Positions 7,900 through 16,437 of a stretch of DNA of 64,000 nucleotides are shown here, in pieces. Each line of letters begins with the position of its first letter. Within the stretch, counting starts at the first letter, position 1. The notes beneath the pieces are model-generated. The model made no database searches. It saw only the letters and a program-made list of their open reading frames with translations, and was not told where the DNA came from. A program made the translations under genes and the position numbers. The DNA is from Desulfobacterales bacterium (lineage in GTDB: Bacteria > Desulfobacterota > Desulfobacteria > Desulfobacterales > JAEINQ01), in the NCBI GenBank assembly GCA_016342285.1, contig JAEINQ010000015.1, positions 1 through 64,000 on the forward strand, given 5' to 3'.

Positions 7900-9093
7900 T
7901 CAGTTTTTGGCCATAAGGCTGGTGATCCCCTTTTCCAGGCCGTCCAGGGTCAGTTCGAACATGGGAAAGATCTGTCGGATCGCGTTGATGGACTGGGTAT
8001 AGGGCCACATCCGCTCGGGAACGGGGTTGAGCCAGATGCAGTGGGGAAAAGTGTCGGCCAGAAATCGAAGCTGCTCGACACTGGGCCGGCCGCTTCGCTC
8101 CGAGACATAGAGGGATCCGTTGGAGGACATCAATTCGTAGGGGGCCATGCTGGCATCACCTACCAGGATGAGCCGGGTATCCGGATCGAACCGGGTAAAG
8201 TCAGCCAGTCGTCGCTCTTTTCCCATGCGGCGGGGATCTGCCCACAAGACATCGTAAACGGTGTTGTGGAAGAAGAATGTCCGGATCTCCTTGAACTGGT
8301 CCTTGGCGTAGTCGAACAGGGTTTGGACCACGGGGATGTAAGGGTCCATGGACCAACCGCCGTTGTCGATGGCCAGAATCACTTTGAGACGATCCCGAAG
8401 GCTGCGGGAGAAAATGATTTCGATCTCCCCGGCGTTTTTCATGGTCTGGTAGATGGTCTCGCCGATATCCACCTGGTCCTTGGGCCCCACGGGAATCAGA
8501 TGGCGCAGCCGCTTGAGGGCCTCGCCAATCTGTGCCTGGGTCAACGGGCCGGTGCGGGAATAGTCCTTGTAGCGTCTCTCCAAGGCGACCTTGACGGCAC
8601 TCTTGTTCCGCGACACGCCTCCGACGCGCATCCCCTCCGGATGGTAACCGCTGTGGCCCACCGGCGAGGTGCCGCCGGTGCCGATCCAGCGATTGCCGCC
8701 GTCGTGGCGCTCGGTCTGGTCCTTGAGCCGCTCCTTGAAGTATTCAAGGAGCTCTTCGGGGGTGAGCTTCTGAAGATCCGCCTCATCCATGCCCAAAGCA
8801 TCGGCCATGGCCTTTGGGTCCTGCAGCCACTGTTCCAGAAGTGCCCGGGCCACGGCGTCGAGTTCCATGTCCTCCAGATCGGGCAGATCCGCCCCTTCGA
8901 AATAATGGGCGAAGACCCGGTCAAAGAGGTCAAAGTATCGCTCGCTCTTGACCAGAATGGTCCGGGAGGCCGAGTAAAAGTCATCCAGAGACTGGACAAG
9001 CCCGGCCTTCAGGGCCTTGTGCAGGGTCAGAAATGAGGTCGGGCTGACCGGCACCCCGCTCTCTTTCAACGTATAGAAGAAGTCGATGAACAT
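7900..9093 (-). CDS. VWA-domain protein, CoxE/YeaD-like partner of MoxR ATPase
   Basis: A 397-aa protein. The N-terminal half (from FFYTLKESGVPVSP) matches the helical part of CoxE-like proteins, and the C-terminal half holds a von Willebrand A fold: a degenerate MIDAS at AIDNGGWSMDPY (about residue 235) and LILVGDASMAPYELM (about 315). Such proteins act with MoxR AAA ATPases in assembling or activating metalloenzymes or complexes. It lies 117 bp downstream of the moxR-like gene on the same strand. I start at the ATG at 9093; a 16-codon longer frame runs into an AT-rich direct-repeat region. The MIDAS serine pattern is atypical, so metal binding is uncertain. Confidence 0.85.
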   Translation of the reverse strand: MFIDFFYTLKESGVPVSPTSFLTLHKALKAGLVQSLDDFYSASRTILVKSERYFDLFDRVFAHYFEGADLPDLEDMELDAVARALLEQWLQDPKAMADALGMDEADLQKLTPEELLEYFKERLKDQTERHDGGNRWIGTGGTSPVGHSGYHPEGMRVGGVSRNKSAVKVALERRYKDYSRTGPLTQAQIGEALKRLRHLIPVGPKDQVDIGETIYQTMKNAGEIEIIFSRSLRDRLKVILAIDNGGWSMDPYIPVVQTLFDYAKDQFKEIRTFFFHNTVYDVLWADPRRMGKERRLADFTRFDPDTRLILVGDASMAPYELMSSNGSLYVSERSGRPSVEQLRFLADTFPHCIWLNPVPERMWPYTQSINAIRQIFPMFELTLDGLEKGITSLMAKN

Positions 9094-9210
9094 AGGTTTT
9101 AAATTGCCGAATTGTCTGATTGTCTGATTGTCGAATGGCACGACACATGGCCGGTTGTCTGATTGTCGAATTAACAGATTGGATCTGTTGTGATCAATTC
9201 GCCAATTGCT

Positions 9211-10065
9211 CTATATGAGTCGGCGGCGCCTGGTAACGCTTCCCGCCTGCTCGTAATCCCCGCTCTTTTTGAAGAGCACCCCCAGGTAGGGAAGATCTCC
9301 TTTGGCCAGTTGGGCCGGCCGGAAGTCCGTGTCGGCCTTTAAAGCCCGAATCCAGTTGATCAGTTCCCGGGTGGCCGGCCGCTTTTCGATGTTGTCCAGG
9401 CCCCGCAGCTTGTAGAAGGCCCCGATGGCATTTTCCATGAGGGTTGAATCCAGGGCCGGAAAGTGAACACCGAGGATTTTTCGCATCATTTTCGGATCCG
9501 GAAAGGCGATGTGGTGAAAGTTACACCGCCCCAGGAACGGATCGGACAGGTCCTTCTTGGCATTGGAGGTAATGATGATCACCGGCCGGTTCCGGGCGGA
9601 AATGGTCTTGTCGACTTCCATGATGTCGAACTCCATCTGATCCAGGACATCGAGCATGTCGTCCTGAAAGTCGGTGTCGGCCTTATCGATCTCGTCGATG
9701 AGCAGCACCGTACGTCGATCGGCCACAAAGGCCTGGCCGATCTTCCCCATTCGGAGGTAATCCTCGATATTGCTCACATTCCGGGACGAGTCCCCGAAGC
9801 GGCTGTCGTTGAGCCGAGTCAGGGTGTCATACTGGTACAAGGCTTCCACCAGTTTCATGCTCGACTTGACGTTTAGGACAATCAGCGGCATGCCCAGGTT
9901 TTCGGCAATGGCATGGGCCAGCATGGTCTTGCCGGTCCCTGGCTCGCCCTTGAGCAACAGGGGCATCTCCAGCGCCATGGAAATGTTGACGATACTGGCC
10001 AGTTCTTCGTCCAGCACGTAGCGGGTTGCACCGGTAAATTCTTGGGTATCAGGCTTTTCCAACAT
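9211..10065 (-). CDS. MoxR-family AAA ATPase
   Basis: A 284-aa protein with Walker A GEPGTGKTML (about residue 39), Walker B VLLIDEIDKAD (about 120), and sensor 1 in IITSNAKKDLSD (about 160). The arrangement matches MoxR/RavA-type AAA+ ATPases, which work as chaperones with VWA proteins. The next gene downstream encodes a CoxE-like VWA protein, so the two are probably one functional unit. The ATG at 10065 is chosen because GAGGTG lies six bases upstream; a GTG two codons earlier is possible. Confidence 0.92.
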   Translation of the reverse strand: MLEKPDTQEFTGATRYVLDEELASIVNISMALEMPLLLKGEPGTGKTMLAHAIAENLGMPLIVLNVKSSMKLVEALYQYDTLTRLNDSRFGDSSRNVSNIEDYLRMGKIGQAFVADRRTVLLIDEIDKADTDFQDDMLDVLDQMEFDIMEVDKTISARNRPVIIITSNAKKDLSDPFLGRCNFHHIAFPDPKMMRKILGVHFPALDSTLMENAIGAFYKLRGLDNIEKRPATRELINWIRALKADTDFRPAQLAKGDLPYLGVLFKKSGDYEQAGSVTRRRRLI

Positions 10066-10081
10066 ACACACCTCGACTCAG

Positions 10082-10264
10082 ATTGGCGAATTGATGAATT
10101 GGCGAATTGACGAATTACGGATTGCGGATTGGCGAATTGCATCAGACCCAATCGTTTCTCTGCGCAATCTGCGGACTAAAAATGCTGATGGTTTCTCTGC
10201 GCAATCTGCGGACTAAAAATGCTGATGGTTTCTCTGCGCAATCTGCGTAATCTGCGGACTAAAA
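10082..10264. repeat. Degenerate GAATTGGCG repeats followed by a 37-bp tandem repeat
   Basis: Positions 10082-10140 contain irregular repeats of GAATTGGCG/GAATTGACG. Positions 10154-10190 and 10191-10227 are two identical 37-bp units beginning GTTTCTCTGCGCAATCTGCG. A third copy, 10228-10264, carries a short duplication of TAATCTGCG and runs into the 3' end of the MetE-like gene. Similar GAATTG/GATTGTC repeats occur at 9105-9205. Confidence 0.85.
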
Positions 10265-11326
10265 ATCCTGCCGGATCCGGGCGGACAGGTCCCGGGTCAG
10301 GGCCAGCACCCTCTCGGCCAACGGCACGCTGAGCGAGCCGGTGCCGCAACTCGGCGTGATCAGCGACTGCTGCCGAAGTGCCCGGGAGGAAACCCCCAGG
10401 GCTTCAAGTTGTCCGGCATATCCCTGCCAGATCGCCAGCAGCGATTCGACCGTAGCGGTCTCAATGGCCTCCGGCTCTGAGGTCGGCACAATCCCCCAGG
10501 CCAGTATTTTGCCCTTGTCGAAAAAAGCCCGAATCAGATCGGGGTAGAGCACAAACCGGTCAAAATAGCCGTAGGCGTCAAAATTGACGATATCCAGGGA
10601 CGAATCGAGAATCACCGACCAGTCGGTATTGGCGCAGACATGGATGCCGGCCAGCCCTCCTTCGGTGTGAACCGCTGAAACGACCTCGCCCAGGCAAGCG
10701 CGGATGTCGGACGGCGAGATGCTGATAAACTCCGAAGAGCCGAAACCGGCCAGGGCCGGCTCGTCCAGGAAAACAATCACCGGCCGGTCGAACTGCGACA
10801 GGCGGCGTACTTGCCACCGCGCCTTCATGGCCAGAAGCTTGATGGCAGCATCGCGAAGCTGGTCGTTATAAAAGATGGCCGCCCCCTGCTGGTCCTTGAC
10901 CGCCGTGCAAAAAGTCACCGGACCGGTGACCTGCCCCTTGACAGCCGCGGGCGCCGGGTCCATGGCGGCAACCCGGTCGAGAAAGGCAAAAAAGCCCGGT
11001 GCGGTTTCCGGGGTGAAAGCAAAGCGGGAATCGATCAGGTCGGCGCCACCCTCGCTGACCGCCATGTAGTCTTCGTAGAACCCAAGCATCGCGTCATCAA
11101 AATCCGGCCCGGCGGTGTCGATCCAAACCTTGGCGTCCGATCGGGTCAGCCCCGGCATACCCGGCAGGAACTGTTCGATCATCCCCTCCTGCTTGAACAC
11201 CGGCAGTTGGACCCACAACGGGATGGCCGGCGTGTGGGCCAGAACCATATCCACGGCCTGCTGGTGGTCAGACACCGGGAGGCTGCCAATAAGAACCGGA
11301 TGGCAGTCAGCCACGAACGTCGTCAT
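10259..11326 (-). CDS. MetE C-terminal-domain-like protein (cobalamin-independent methionine synthase family)
   Basis: A 355-aa protein of the UROD/MetE-like barrel fold. Likely zinc ligands are His and Cys in GIHVCANTDWS (about residue 215) and a Cys in TPSCGTGSL (about 325), matching the HxC...C pattern of MetE; FLDEPALAGFG near residue 170 is another family block. Stand-alone proteins of this kind in anaerobes are thought to be core methyltransferases using a corrinoid protein or other methyl donors. The ATG at 11326 is preceded by AGAGGAAGG. The 3' end lies in the third copy of a 37-bp tandem repeat. Confidence 0.78.
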   Translation of the reverse strand: MTTFVADCHPVLIGSLPVSDHQQAVDMVLAHTPAIPLWVQLPVFKQEGMIEQFLPGMPGLTRSDAKVWIDTAGPDFDDAMLGFYEDYMAVSEGGADLIDSRFAFTPETAPGFFAFLDRVAAMDPAPAAVKGQVTGPVTFCTAVKDQQGAAIFYNDQLRDAAIKLLAMKARWQVRRLSQFDRPVIVFLDEPALAGFGSSEFISISPSDIRACLGEVVSAVHTEGGLAGIHVCANTDWSVILDSSLDIVNFDAYGYFDRFVLYPDLIRAFFDKGKILAWGIVPTSEPEAIETATVESLLAIWQGYAGQLEALGVSSRALRQQSLITPSCGTGSLSVPLAERVLALTRDLSARIRQDF

Positions 11327-11576
11327 AATAAGGCGCCTTCCTCTGGTAAAGGGGCCCGTTTTTGGCCCCGCCATTCATCGTTAAAATTAAAACGGCAAGA
11401 TACCACGGACCACTCCAATTTTCAACAGTACCCGCGCTTTGGAGTAGGGTGAGTCTGCCTTTTTGTCTCACCAGTGGAAACGACCCGCTTGGTGGGTAAT
11501 GAATTGACACTCCATGGGCCCGGTGCTATATTTCCCCCTCAGTTCAGGACCGGGCCGAACGGGAACAGGGGCACTC

Positions 11577-11981
11577 ATGGCCGATATCATACCTCTGGGC
11601 ACCAAACTCGATGAGGCTCAGCTTCGACGGGCCGCACGGCGGACCAAGCAAAAAGTCCGGATGACCGAGAGCGTCCTGCGTCAGACCCACGACACCGGGA
11701 CCTGCGAAAAGTGCGGAATCTTACGGGAACCGAGAGTGACCAACACCGCGGAACACAAAATCAGCATCCCCTATGGGTTCTGCGCGGTCTGCGCCGGGGA
11801 GTACGCGGATTTTATCGACAGGATTCAAGGCGGCGGCAATCCCGAACGGTACTGGCAAAACGCTACCTGGCGTGAATCATGGAAGCGGTGGATCGACTAT
11901 CAGGGCAGCATGCACAGCTTCAAGGCCTCAAAAGAGTTCCGCCGGCTCGTACAGGAAATTAGTACATATTCACGGGGGTAG
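11577..11981 (+). CDS. Hypothetical protein with two CxxC motifs
   Basis: A 134-aa protein with CEKCG (about residue 43) and CAVCAG (about 71), which together could bind one zinc ion. The rest is basic at the N-terminus (RRAARRTKQKVR) and Trp-rich near the C-terminus (YWQNATWRESWKRW). I do not recognise the family. The start at 11577 has AGGGGC upstream; an upstream in-frame ATG at 11514 gives a less protein-like extension. It is separated from tatA by a palindromic repeat. Confidence 0.7.
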   Translation: MADIIPLGTKLDEAQLRRAARRTKQKVRMTESVLRQTHDTGTCEKCGILREPRVTNTAEHKISIPYGFCAVCAGEYADFIDRIQGGGNPERYWQNATWRESWKRWIDYQGSMHSFKASKEFRRLVQEISTYSRG

Positions 11982-12010
11982 GACGTTTAAAAGTCCCAAA
12001 ACCCCTTACG

Positions 12011-12120
12011 GTAAGCGTTCACGGGGTGCCGTAGATGCAAGGCGCCGGGCATGCGGACGTACTTTACCGTACTTCAATTGCCCGGGAACGCAGCAGGTGC
12101 GGTGTCCTGTGAGCGCTTAC
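12011..12120. repeat. 110-bp palindromic element with inverted ends
   Basis: The left end GTAAGCGTTCACGGGGTGCC and the reverse complement of the right end (GTAAGCGCTCACAGGACACC) match at most positions. Inner segments GCGCCGGGC and GCCCGGGAAC continue the pairing, and GTACTTTACCGTAC lies at the centre. It is a non-coding hairpin-forming element upstream of tatA, possibly mobile (MITE-like). Confidence 0.65.
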
Positions 12121-12159
12121 GGAAATTAAAACCACAGGCCCGACCAATTAGGAGGACAT

Positions 12160-12333
12160 ATGTTCGGAATCGGAATGCCGGAACTGATCATCATATTGGT
12201 GATCATACTCATTATATTCGGTGCCGGCAAGCTGCCGGAAATCGGCGCGGGAGTGGGCAAGGCCATCAAGAACTTCAAGAGCGCCACCTCAAGCACCGAA
12301 GAAAAAGATCCCGAGAAGCTCGACGAAAAATAA
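12160..12333 (+). CDS. tatA: Twin-arginine translocase subunit TatA/TatE
   Basis: A 57-aa protein with the standard TatA layout: short periplasmic start MFGIGMPE, one transmembrane helix (about residues 8-20), the hinge [17 protein letters not shown], an amphipathic helix ending in NFKSA, and a charged tail. This subunit forms the pore component of the Tat system for folded proteins. AGGAGG lies four bases before the ATG and a strong terminator follows. No tatB or tatC is adjacent, which is usual when tatA is unlinked. Confidence 0.96.
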   Translation: MFGIGMPELIIILVIILIIFGAGKLPEIGAGVGKAIKNFKSATSSTEEKDPEKLDEK

Positions 12334-12404
12334 CCGCTCCTGTCAGAAACGAAATATCCTCGACTGACCACGCGCTTCAATGAGCCTGCTATTGTCTTTT
12401 TTCC

Positions 12405-12440
12405 GCCCGTTGCCCATGGCCGCAACGGGCGTTTTATTTT
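12405..12440 (+). terminator. Rho-independent terminator after tatA
   Basis: A perfect 9-bp stem (GCCCGTTGC / GCAACGGGC) with an 8-nt loop is followed by GTTTTATTTT. It lies 71 bp after the tatA stop codon. Confidence 0.9.
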
Positions 12441-12840
12441 AAGATCGCTACCGGCTATTTCATCGCATGCCGCCTCTTTGCACGATCAATCGACTCCGTT
12501 CAGATTCCCCGGCGCCCAAATACCCTTCCCGAATCCCTGTTTATCGACATCGGCATCGAGAAACTTTGCGCCGGGGATGGACTGCCCATCGGCTGAAATG
12601 AATATCTAACCCGGTACTAACCCGCAAAAAACGCAATCCGACGATCCTGCCATTGATTCCGGATCCGCCCCCCCCTTGCCGCACCGGTTGATCTTGACGC
12701 GCTGCCCAGCTTCAACCCAAACCAGATCTGGACCGTAAAATGGAATTCAATGAGCCTTCGCCCCGTTTTCACAAACGCCCGTTTTCTGATATAGGGATAG
12801 GCATATGAAGGCCACCGAACAGATACCCATCCAAGAATCC
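12441..12840. other. Intergenic DNA without recognised content
   Basis: About 400 bp between the tatA terminator and the next gene. I see no convincing reading frame, hairpin or repeat shared with the rest of the window. A promoter for the downstream gene presumably lies here but I could not place it. Confidence 0.5.
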
Positions 12841-12852
12841 GGAGGCAAATGA

Positions 12853-13344
12853 ATGAGTCGAATCAAAAATATTTCCAAGCGGAATAATTTTGTCATAAAA
12901 GCGGTCCGGGGAACACTGGAGCACCGGGCCACATGGCTTTACCTGCTGGTGAAGGAAGCGGAAAAAAAGGGTATCGGGTGGGAAGAAATCGGATATCCCG
13001 CCATCCGGGCCTGCGGACATATCCATGGAGAAAACCTTGTGGATCTGAGCAGCACGAGCAGCTTGAAGGGATTGAAGAAAAAGCTGTTTACACTTCCGGC
13101 ACAAATGGTCTTTGACATGAAAATACTTGAAGTAACGGACAACAAACTCTCCATCGATTTTGGCTACTGCCCCCTTGTGGCAGCCTGGCAAAAACTGGGC
13201 TGTACCGACAAAGAAATCGAAAGGCTCTGTGATATCGCCATGGAAGGGGATCGGGGAATCGCCGAAAGCTTCGGCGGGAAACTCGAACTCGGGGGAACCA
13301 TCGCCCATGGAGATGAAAAGTGCCAAATTCGATTTATGAAATAG
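12853..13344 (+). CDS. L-2-amino-thiazoline-4-carboxylate hydrolase-family protein
   Basis: A 163-aa protein resembling the ATC hydrolase family: YPAIRACGHIHGENL (about residue 50), the beta segment LSIDFGYCPLVAAWQKLG (about 100) with its conserved Cys, and the CDIAMEGDRGIAESFG segment (about 125). The characterised Pseudomonas enzyme opens ATC during L-cysteine production, but most homologues in anaerobes have no shown function. GGAGG seven bases before the ATG fixes the start. It is monocistronic by spacing. Confidence 0.8.
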   Translation: MSRIKNISKRNNFVIKAVRGTLEHRATWLYLLVKEAEKKGIGWEEIGYPAIRACGHIHGENLVDLSSTSSLKGLKKKLFTLPAQMVFDMKILEVTDNKLSIDFGYCPLVAAWQKLGCTDKEIERLCDIAMEGDRGIAESFGGKLELGGTIAHGDEKCQIRFMK

Positions 13345-13520
13345 GTCGTTTTTTTAACCTTTTTTGCCGAATCGCCACCACCGGCCCAGGTAAAAATCCG
13401 GCACATGCACTTTGTGAAGCGGCCCTTCACTGTTCCTTCGACCCGCTTCAGAGACCGGCAACCCCATCATAAATCTTCCGCCCGGAATGCGGATAAGCGC
13501 ATACCCGCCTCTTTTCGCCG

Positions 13521-14155
13521 TCAAATCGGATCGCCTGGCAGCCGTGTCCGCTGCAAACCACTGACGAATGGCATCAAAAGGATGGTTTCAATGGTCGACC
13601 GGAGTTTGCTTACGGCATTGGCATCCAGACGCGCTGCCAGGCCCAGGCACAACCGCTGGCGCTCCCACAACCCCGGATCGTTGCCGGGATCGGCCTTCAA
13701 CAATTCTATAAAGGGTTCGGCGGAAACCTCAACCGAATCGTCCAGGCAAGTTTCCAGGAGTTCGGCATGGGCCGGACGTGCGTTTCCAGAAAGTCTTCGC
13801 TCAGGGGCATTTCCGGGCCGAACCCGGCAAACCGGCATCTGATCCGTGGAAATCCTGGCCTTAAAGGCCTCCAGTTTCTCCTGGTGTTTCCATTTGTCCG
13901 GTCCCTAATCGAAATCCGACCCAGGATCCACCTTGAGGGAGGGATCGATCAAAAACATCAGCCGGTCGGTGGCCGCATCGTATTCCATCTCTGGTATCGA
14001 TTTTTCCCTGAAGGCTTCCAGCCGTATCGCCAGGCGACAATGCCCACCAGCCGGTCGGCCTGTCGGACATAGTCCAGACAGGCTTCCACCGAGTTGCGTG
14101 TTTCCGCGGTAAAACGCTCTATGCCGAACGATTCGGCAATGGGATCAACAAACAT
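13521..14155 (-). pseudogene. Frameshifted DUF4062-domain gene
   Basis: Reading the minus strand from 14155, the first frame encodes ETRNSVEACLDYVRQADRLV then GIVAWRYGWKPSGK, a clear DUF4062 N-terminal core. A frameshift near 14000 moves the similarity to another frame, giving IPEMEYDAATDRLMFLIDPS and ending at a TAG near 13914. The sequence continues as DKWKHQEKLEAFKARIST and then a 105-residue helical tract to 13521. The start of the domain and any downstream effector domain are missing. DUF4062 usually heads signalling or defence NTPases; this copy looks dead. Confidence 0.7.
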
Positions 14156-14498
14156 TTCCCACTGAACAATTGAGGTGGGAATTCACTATTTTTCGAACTG
14201 ACGCCCACGGTTAAACCGGTTGACACCTCCTGATCTTGACGATATGGTCTGGTTTCTCAGATGGTATCCACCGCGCACGACCGATCTCTCCGACGCGACC
14301 TCTCGCTGGCAAGCCGTAGACAACCTGCTCGAATTGCCGCTCAAATCGAACACGATTTCCAATACTTCTCCAACATTTCCCCCATACCAATCGGCACCTG
14401 CGGCCATGGCCACGACGTTCCTGCGGGAAGCCGCTCCGGCCCGGTCAAGACCCTTTGGCTGAATTGTTTTTGAAACAACATCTGAAAACGGAGGGCAG

Positions 14499-15956
14499 AT
14501 GAAATCATCGTCACGCACCCCAATGAAAATTTGCCTGATAGCAGTAGCCATCGTCTTAACCGGTTGCGGGTGGTCGGCCTCCACCAATTGCAGGACATCC
14601 GGCCAGTGCGACATCCCTACTCTCCGCGCCACGTTGAACGTTCACGAAAAGGCGCGTCAGGACCGGGTCTTCATGGCGCTCTGCCTTTCAGGCGGAGGCA
14701 GCCGGGCCGCCTATTTTGCCTCATCGGTTATGATGCGACTCGACCGGATCATGCCCAGTGTCGATGCCATATCCTCGGTATCCGGCGGTTCCATCGCGGG
14801 GGCCTATTATTGCATGAGCCATGACCCGGGAGACAAAAACAACCCAACGGGCCTCTTATGGAGACGCGATCGGGTTGAAGACCTGATGACGAGAAACTAT
14901 TCCGTCAAGGGCATCGCAAACCGGTTCTGGCCCGTCAACATCGTCCGAACGCTCTTTACCGGGTACGACGCCACGGACATCATGGCCGAGACCTTTCAGG
15001 ACAATCTTTTCAGTGTGGCACCGTTTCAGCCGCCGCTCACTTTCAAAGACCTGAACACGGCCCGTCCTTACCTGATTATCAACGCGACCAACGCAACGGA
15101 AAATATCGCCAGGGCCAAACCGTTCGGCAACACGTTCACCTTCACCCATGAAGACTTCTCCCGGGAAGTGGCTTCGGATATAACCGAGTACTCTATGGCC
15201 AGGGCGGTCATGGCGTCCTGCGCCTTTCCAGGCCTGTTCAACTGCATGACCCTCCGGAATTTCCGCGACCGATCCTTCCTGCACCTTTACGACGGAGGCG
15301 TTCACGACAATTTGGGCCTTTGCACCCTGGAACGCATCCTTTGCATGGCCTGCCAGGATGCCGCGACGGACAATCGGGCTGGGGCCGGGTATGGCGGTCA
15401 AGATCCGTGCCTGTGTCGACAGGGGGTCAAAAAGCGCGGCAATCTAAAACAGATCCTCCAGCGGATCGACGCCATGCCGGACAAGCCCTATGACCACTAT
15501 GTGGTCATTCTGGTCGATGCCCACACCACCCCCAAGGGGGGTGACAGGGACGATCCGGACCCCCGCGGCATCGTGTCGCGCCTGATCCCGCTGGATATGA
15601 ATGTGCTGGACTCGGTGGACACCTTTCTCACCATCAAAAGAGAGGCGAAGCTGCACGAATATCGAACCGAATCGGAGAAAAACGACCGATTCACATTTTT
15701 GCACTTTTCATTCGAAAACCTCGATGACGGTATCGATGACGTGCCTCATCTTCCGTTTGGAATCCATGGGGAGATGGATCTTCGCAGACGCCTCAACGAG
15801 ATCCCGACATCCTTGCACCTCACCCGGATCAACGGCAGAAGAATCGACACCGCTGTGGATTGGCTGCTGGCCCGGAAACTAAAAAAAGAGATCGAGAAGG
15901 TCGACCGTATACTCCAGGTGCAACGAGACAACGGATCACCTGCCGCCAACAGGTAG
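14499..15956 (+). CDS. Patatin-like phospholipase lipoprotein
   Basis: A 485-aa protein with a lipoprotein signal (hydrophobic residues 10-22, lipobox LTGC). The patatin domain shows the oxyanion loop LSGGGSRAAYF (about residue 64), the nucleophile elbow SVSGGSIAGAYY (Ser about 99) and the catalytic Asp in YDGGVHDNLG (about 264). The predicted activity is acyl-ester hydrolysis of lipids at the inner face of the outer membrane or in the periplasm. CGGAGGGCAG precedes the start. The gene is single and sits in a region of decayed genes, suggesting lateral acquisition. Confidence 0.9.
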   Translation: MKSSSRTPMKICLIAVAIVLTGCGWSASTNCRTSGQCDIPTLRATLNVHEKARQDRVFMALCLSGGGSRAAYFASSVMMRLDRIMPSVDAISSVSGGSIAGAYYCMSHDPGDKNNPTGLLWRRDRVEDLMTRNYSVKGIANRFWPVNIVRTLFTGYDATDIMAETFQDNLFSVAPFQPPLTFKDLNTARPYLIINATNATENIARAKPFGNTFTFTHEDFSREVASDITEYSMARAVMASCAFPGLFNCMTLRNFRDRSFLHLYDGGVHDNLGLCTLERILCMACQDAATDNRAGAGYGGQDPCLCRQGVKKRGNLKQILQRIDAMPDKPYDHYVVILVDAHTTPKGGDRDDPDPRGIVSRLIPLDMNVLDSVDTFLTIKREAKLHEYRTESEKNDRFTFLHFSFENLDDGIDDVPHLPFGIHGEMDLRRRLNEIPTSLHLTRINGRRIDTAVDWLLARKLKKEIEKVDRILQVQRDNGSPAANR

Positions 15957-16248
15957 CCGCTCGGCATGAACAAGGGTTGGCAGTCCGGCCAGGACCTTGG
16001 CCCGGCCCTTCTTCCGGTTGATGCATACGCTAAGAGGGGAGGGTGCGCGATTTTCCGCTTTCCGCGTTATCGACATCCGGCGATCAGAAACCCCAGGGGG
16101 AATATTGGTGGGCCACACCAAGATGATAAAATTGAAGGCCTCTCACTCCGAGAGAAGGTGTTTTGAGGCCCTATATCACTCTTTTTAACCCCAAAATCGT
16201 CGCAATTGGACAAACTGGGGGGATGAAAATATTTTCTCACACACCAAC
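15957..16248. other. Intergenic DNA, no gene seen
   Basis: The interval holds an imperfect hairpin (GGCCTC at 16137-16142 with GAGGCC about 16166-16171). I see no protein-like frame. Confidence 0.4.
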
Positions 16249-16282
16249 AAAAAAAGGGGCCACGGCATAGTGCCATAACCCC
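16249..16282 (-). terminator. Rho-independent terminator of the tRNA-Arg remnant
   Basis: On the minus strand a 12-bp GC-rich stem (GGGGTTATGGCA / TGCCGTGGCCCC with G-U pairs) around CTA is followed by seven T. It lies directly downstream of the tRNA 3' fragment and would terminate that transcript. Confidence 0.85.
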
Positions 16283-16292
16283 TTGAATTAAT

Positions 16293-16345
16293 TGGTACGC
16301 CCGGCCCGACTCGAACGGGCGACCTACGGATTCGAAGACCGGGGG
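16293..16345 (-). tRNA. tRNA-Arg(TCG) 3' fragment (pseudo-tRNA)
   Basis: The minus strand shows anticodon loop CTTCGAA (anticodon TCG), a correct T-arm (GCCCG TTCGAGT CGGGC), acceptor 3' strand CGGGCGT and an encoded ACCA. The 5' side is wrong: the anticodon stem is already mismatched and no D-arm or matching 5' acceptor strand (ACGCCCG) follows. It is therefore a 3' half of a tRNA gene, as left by integration or recombination at a tRNA attachment site. Confidence 0.8.
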
Positions 16346-16437
16346 TGCGATCAGATCGAGGCGAGACCCGAGCTGATCGACGACCACCGGAGCGTTCTCA
16401 TCCTCTCACCGGCCCAAGCCAGAAAGTGCGGATACCA

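Noticed and set aside
7849-9036. 395-codon plus-strand frame opposite the VWA gene
   Set aside because: The minus-strand frame has clear CoxE/VWA motifs; the plus frame has none and reflects GC-rich codon bias.
10154-10264. CRISPR-like 37-bp repeats
   Set aside because: The units are head to tail with no spacers and only three copies; this is a tandem duplication.
14186-14632. Minus-strand gene upstream of the patatin gene
   Set aside because: No domain and no Shine-Dalgarno; it overlaps the patatin start region in antisense.
16293-16370. Complete tRNA gene
   Set aside because: No D-arm or 5' acceptor strand pairs with the intact 3' half.
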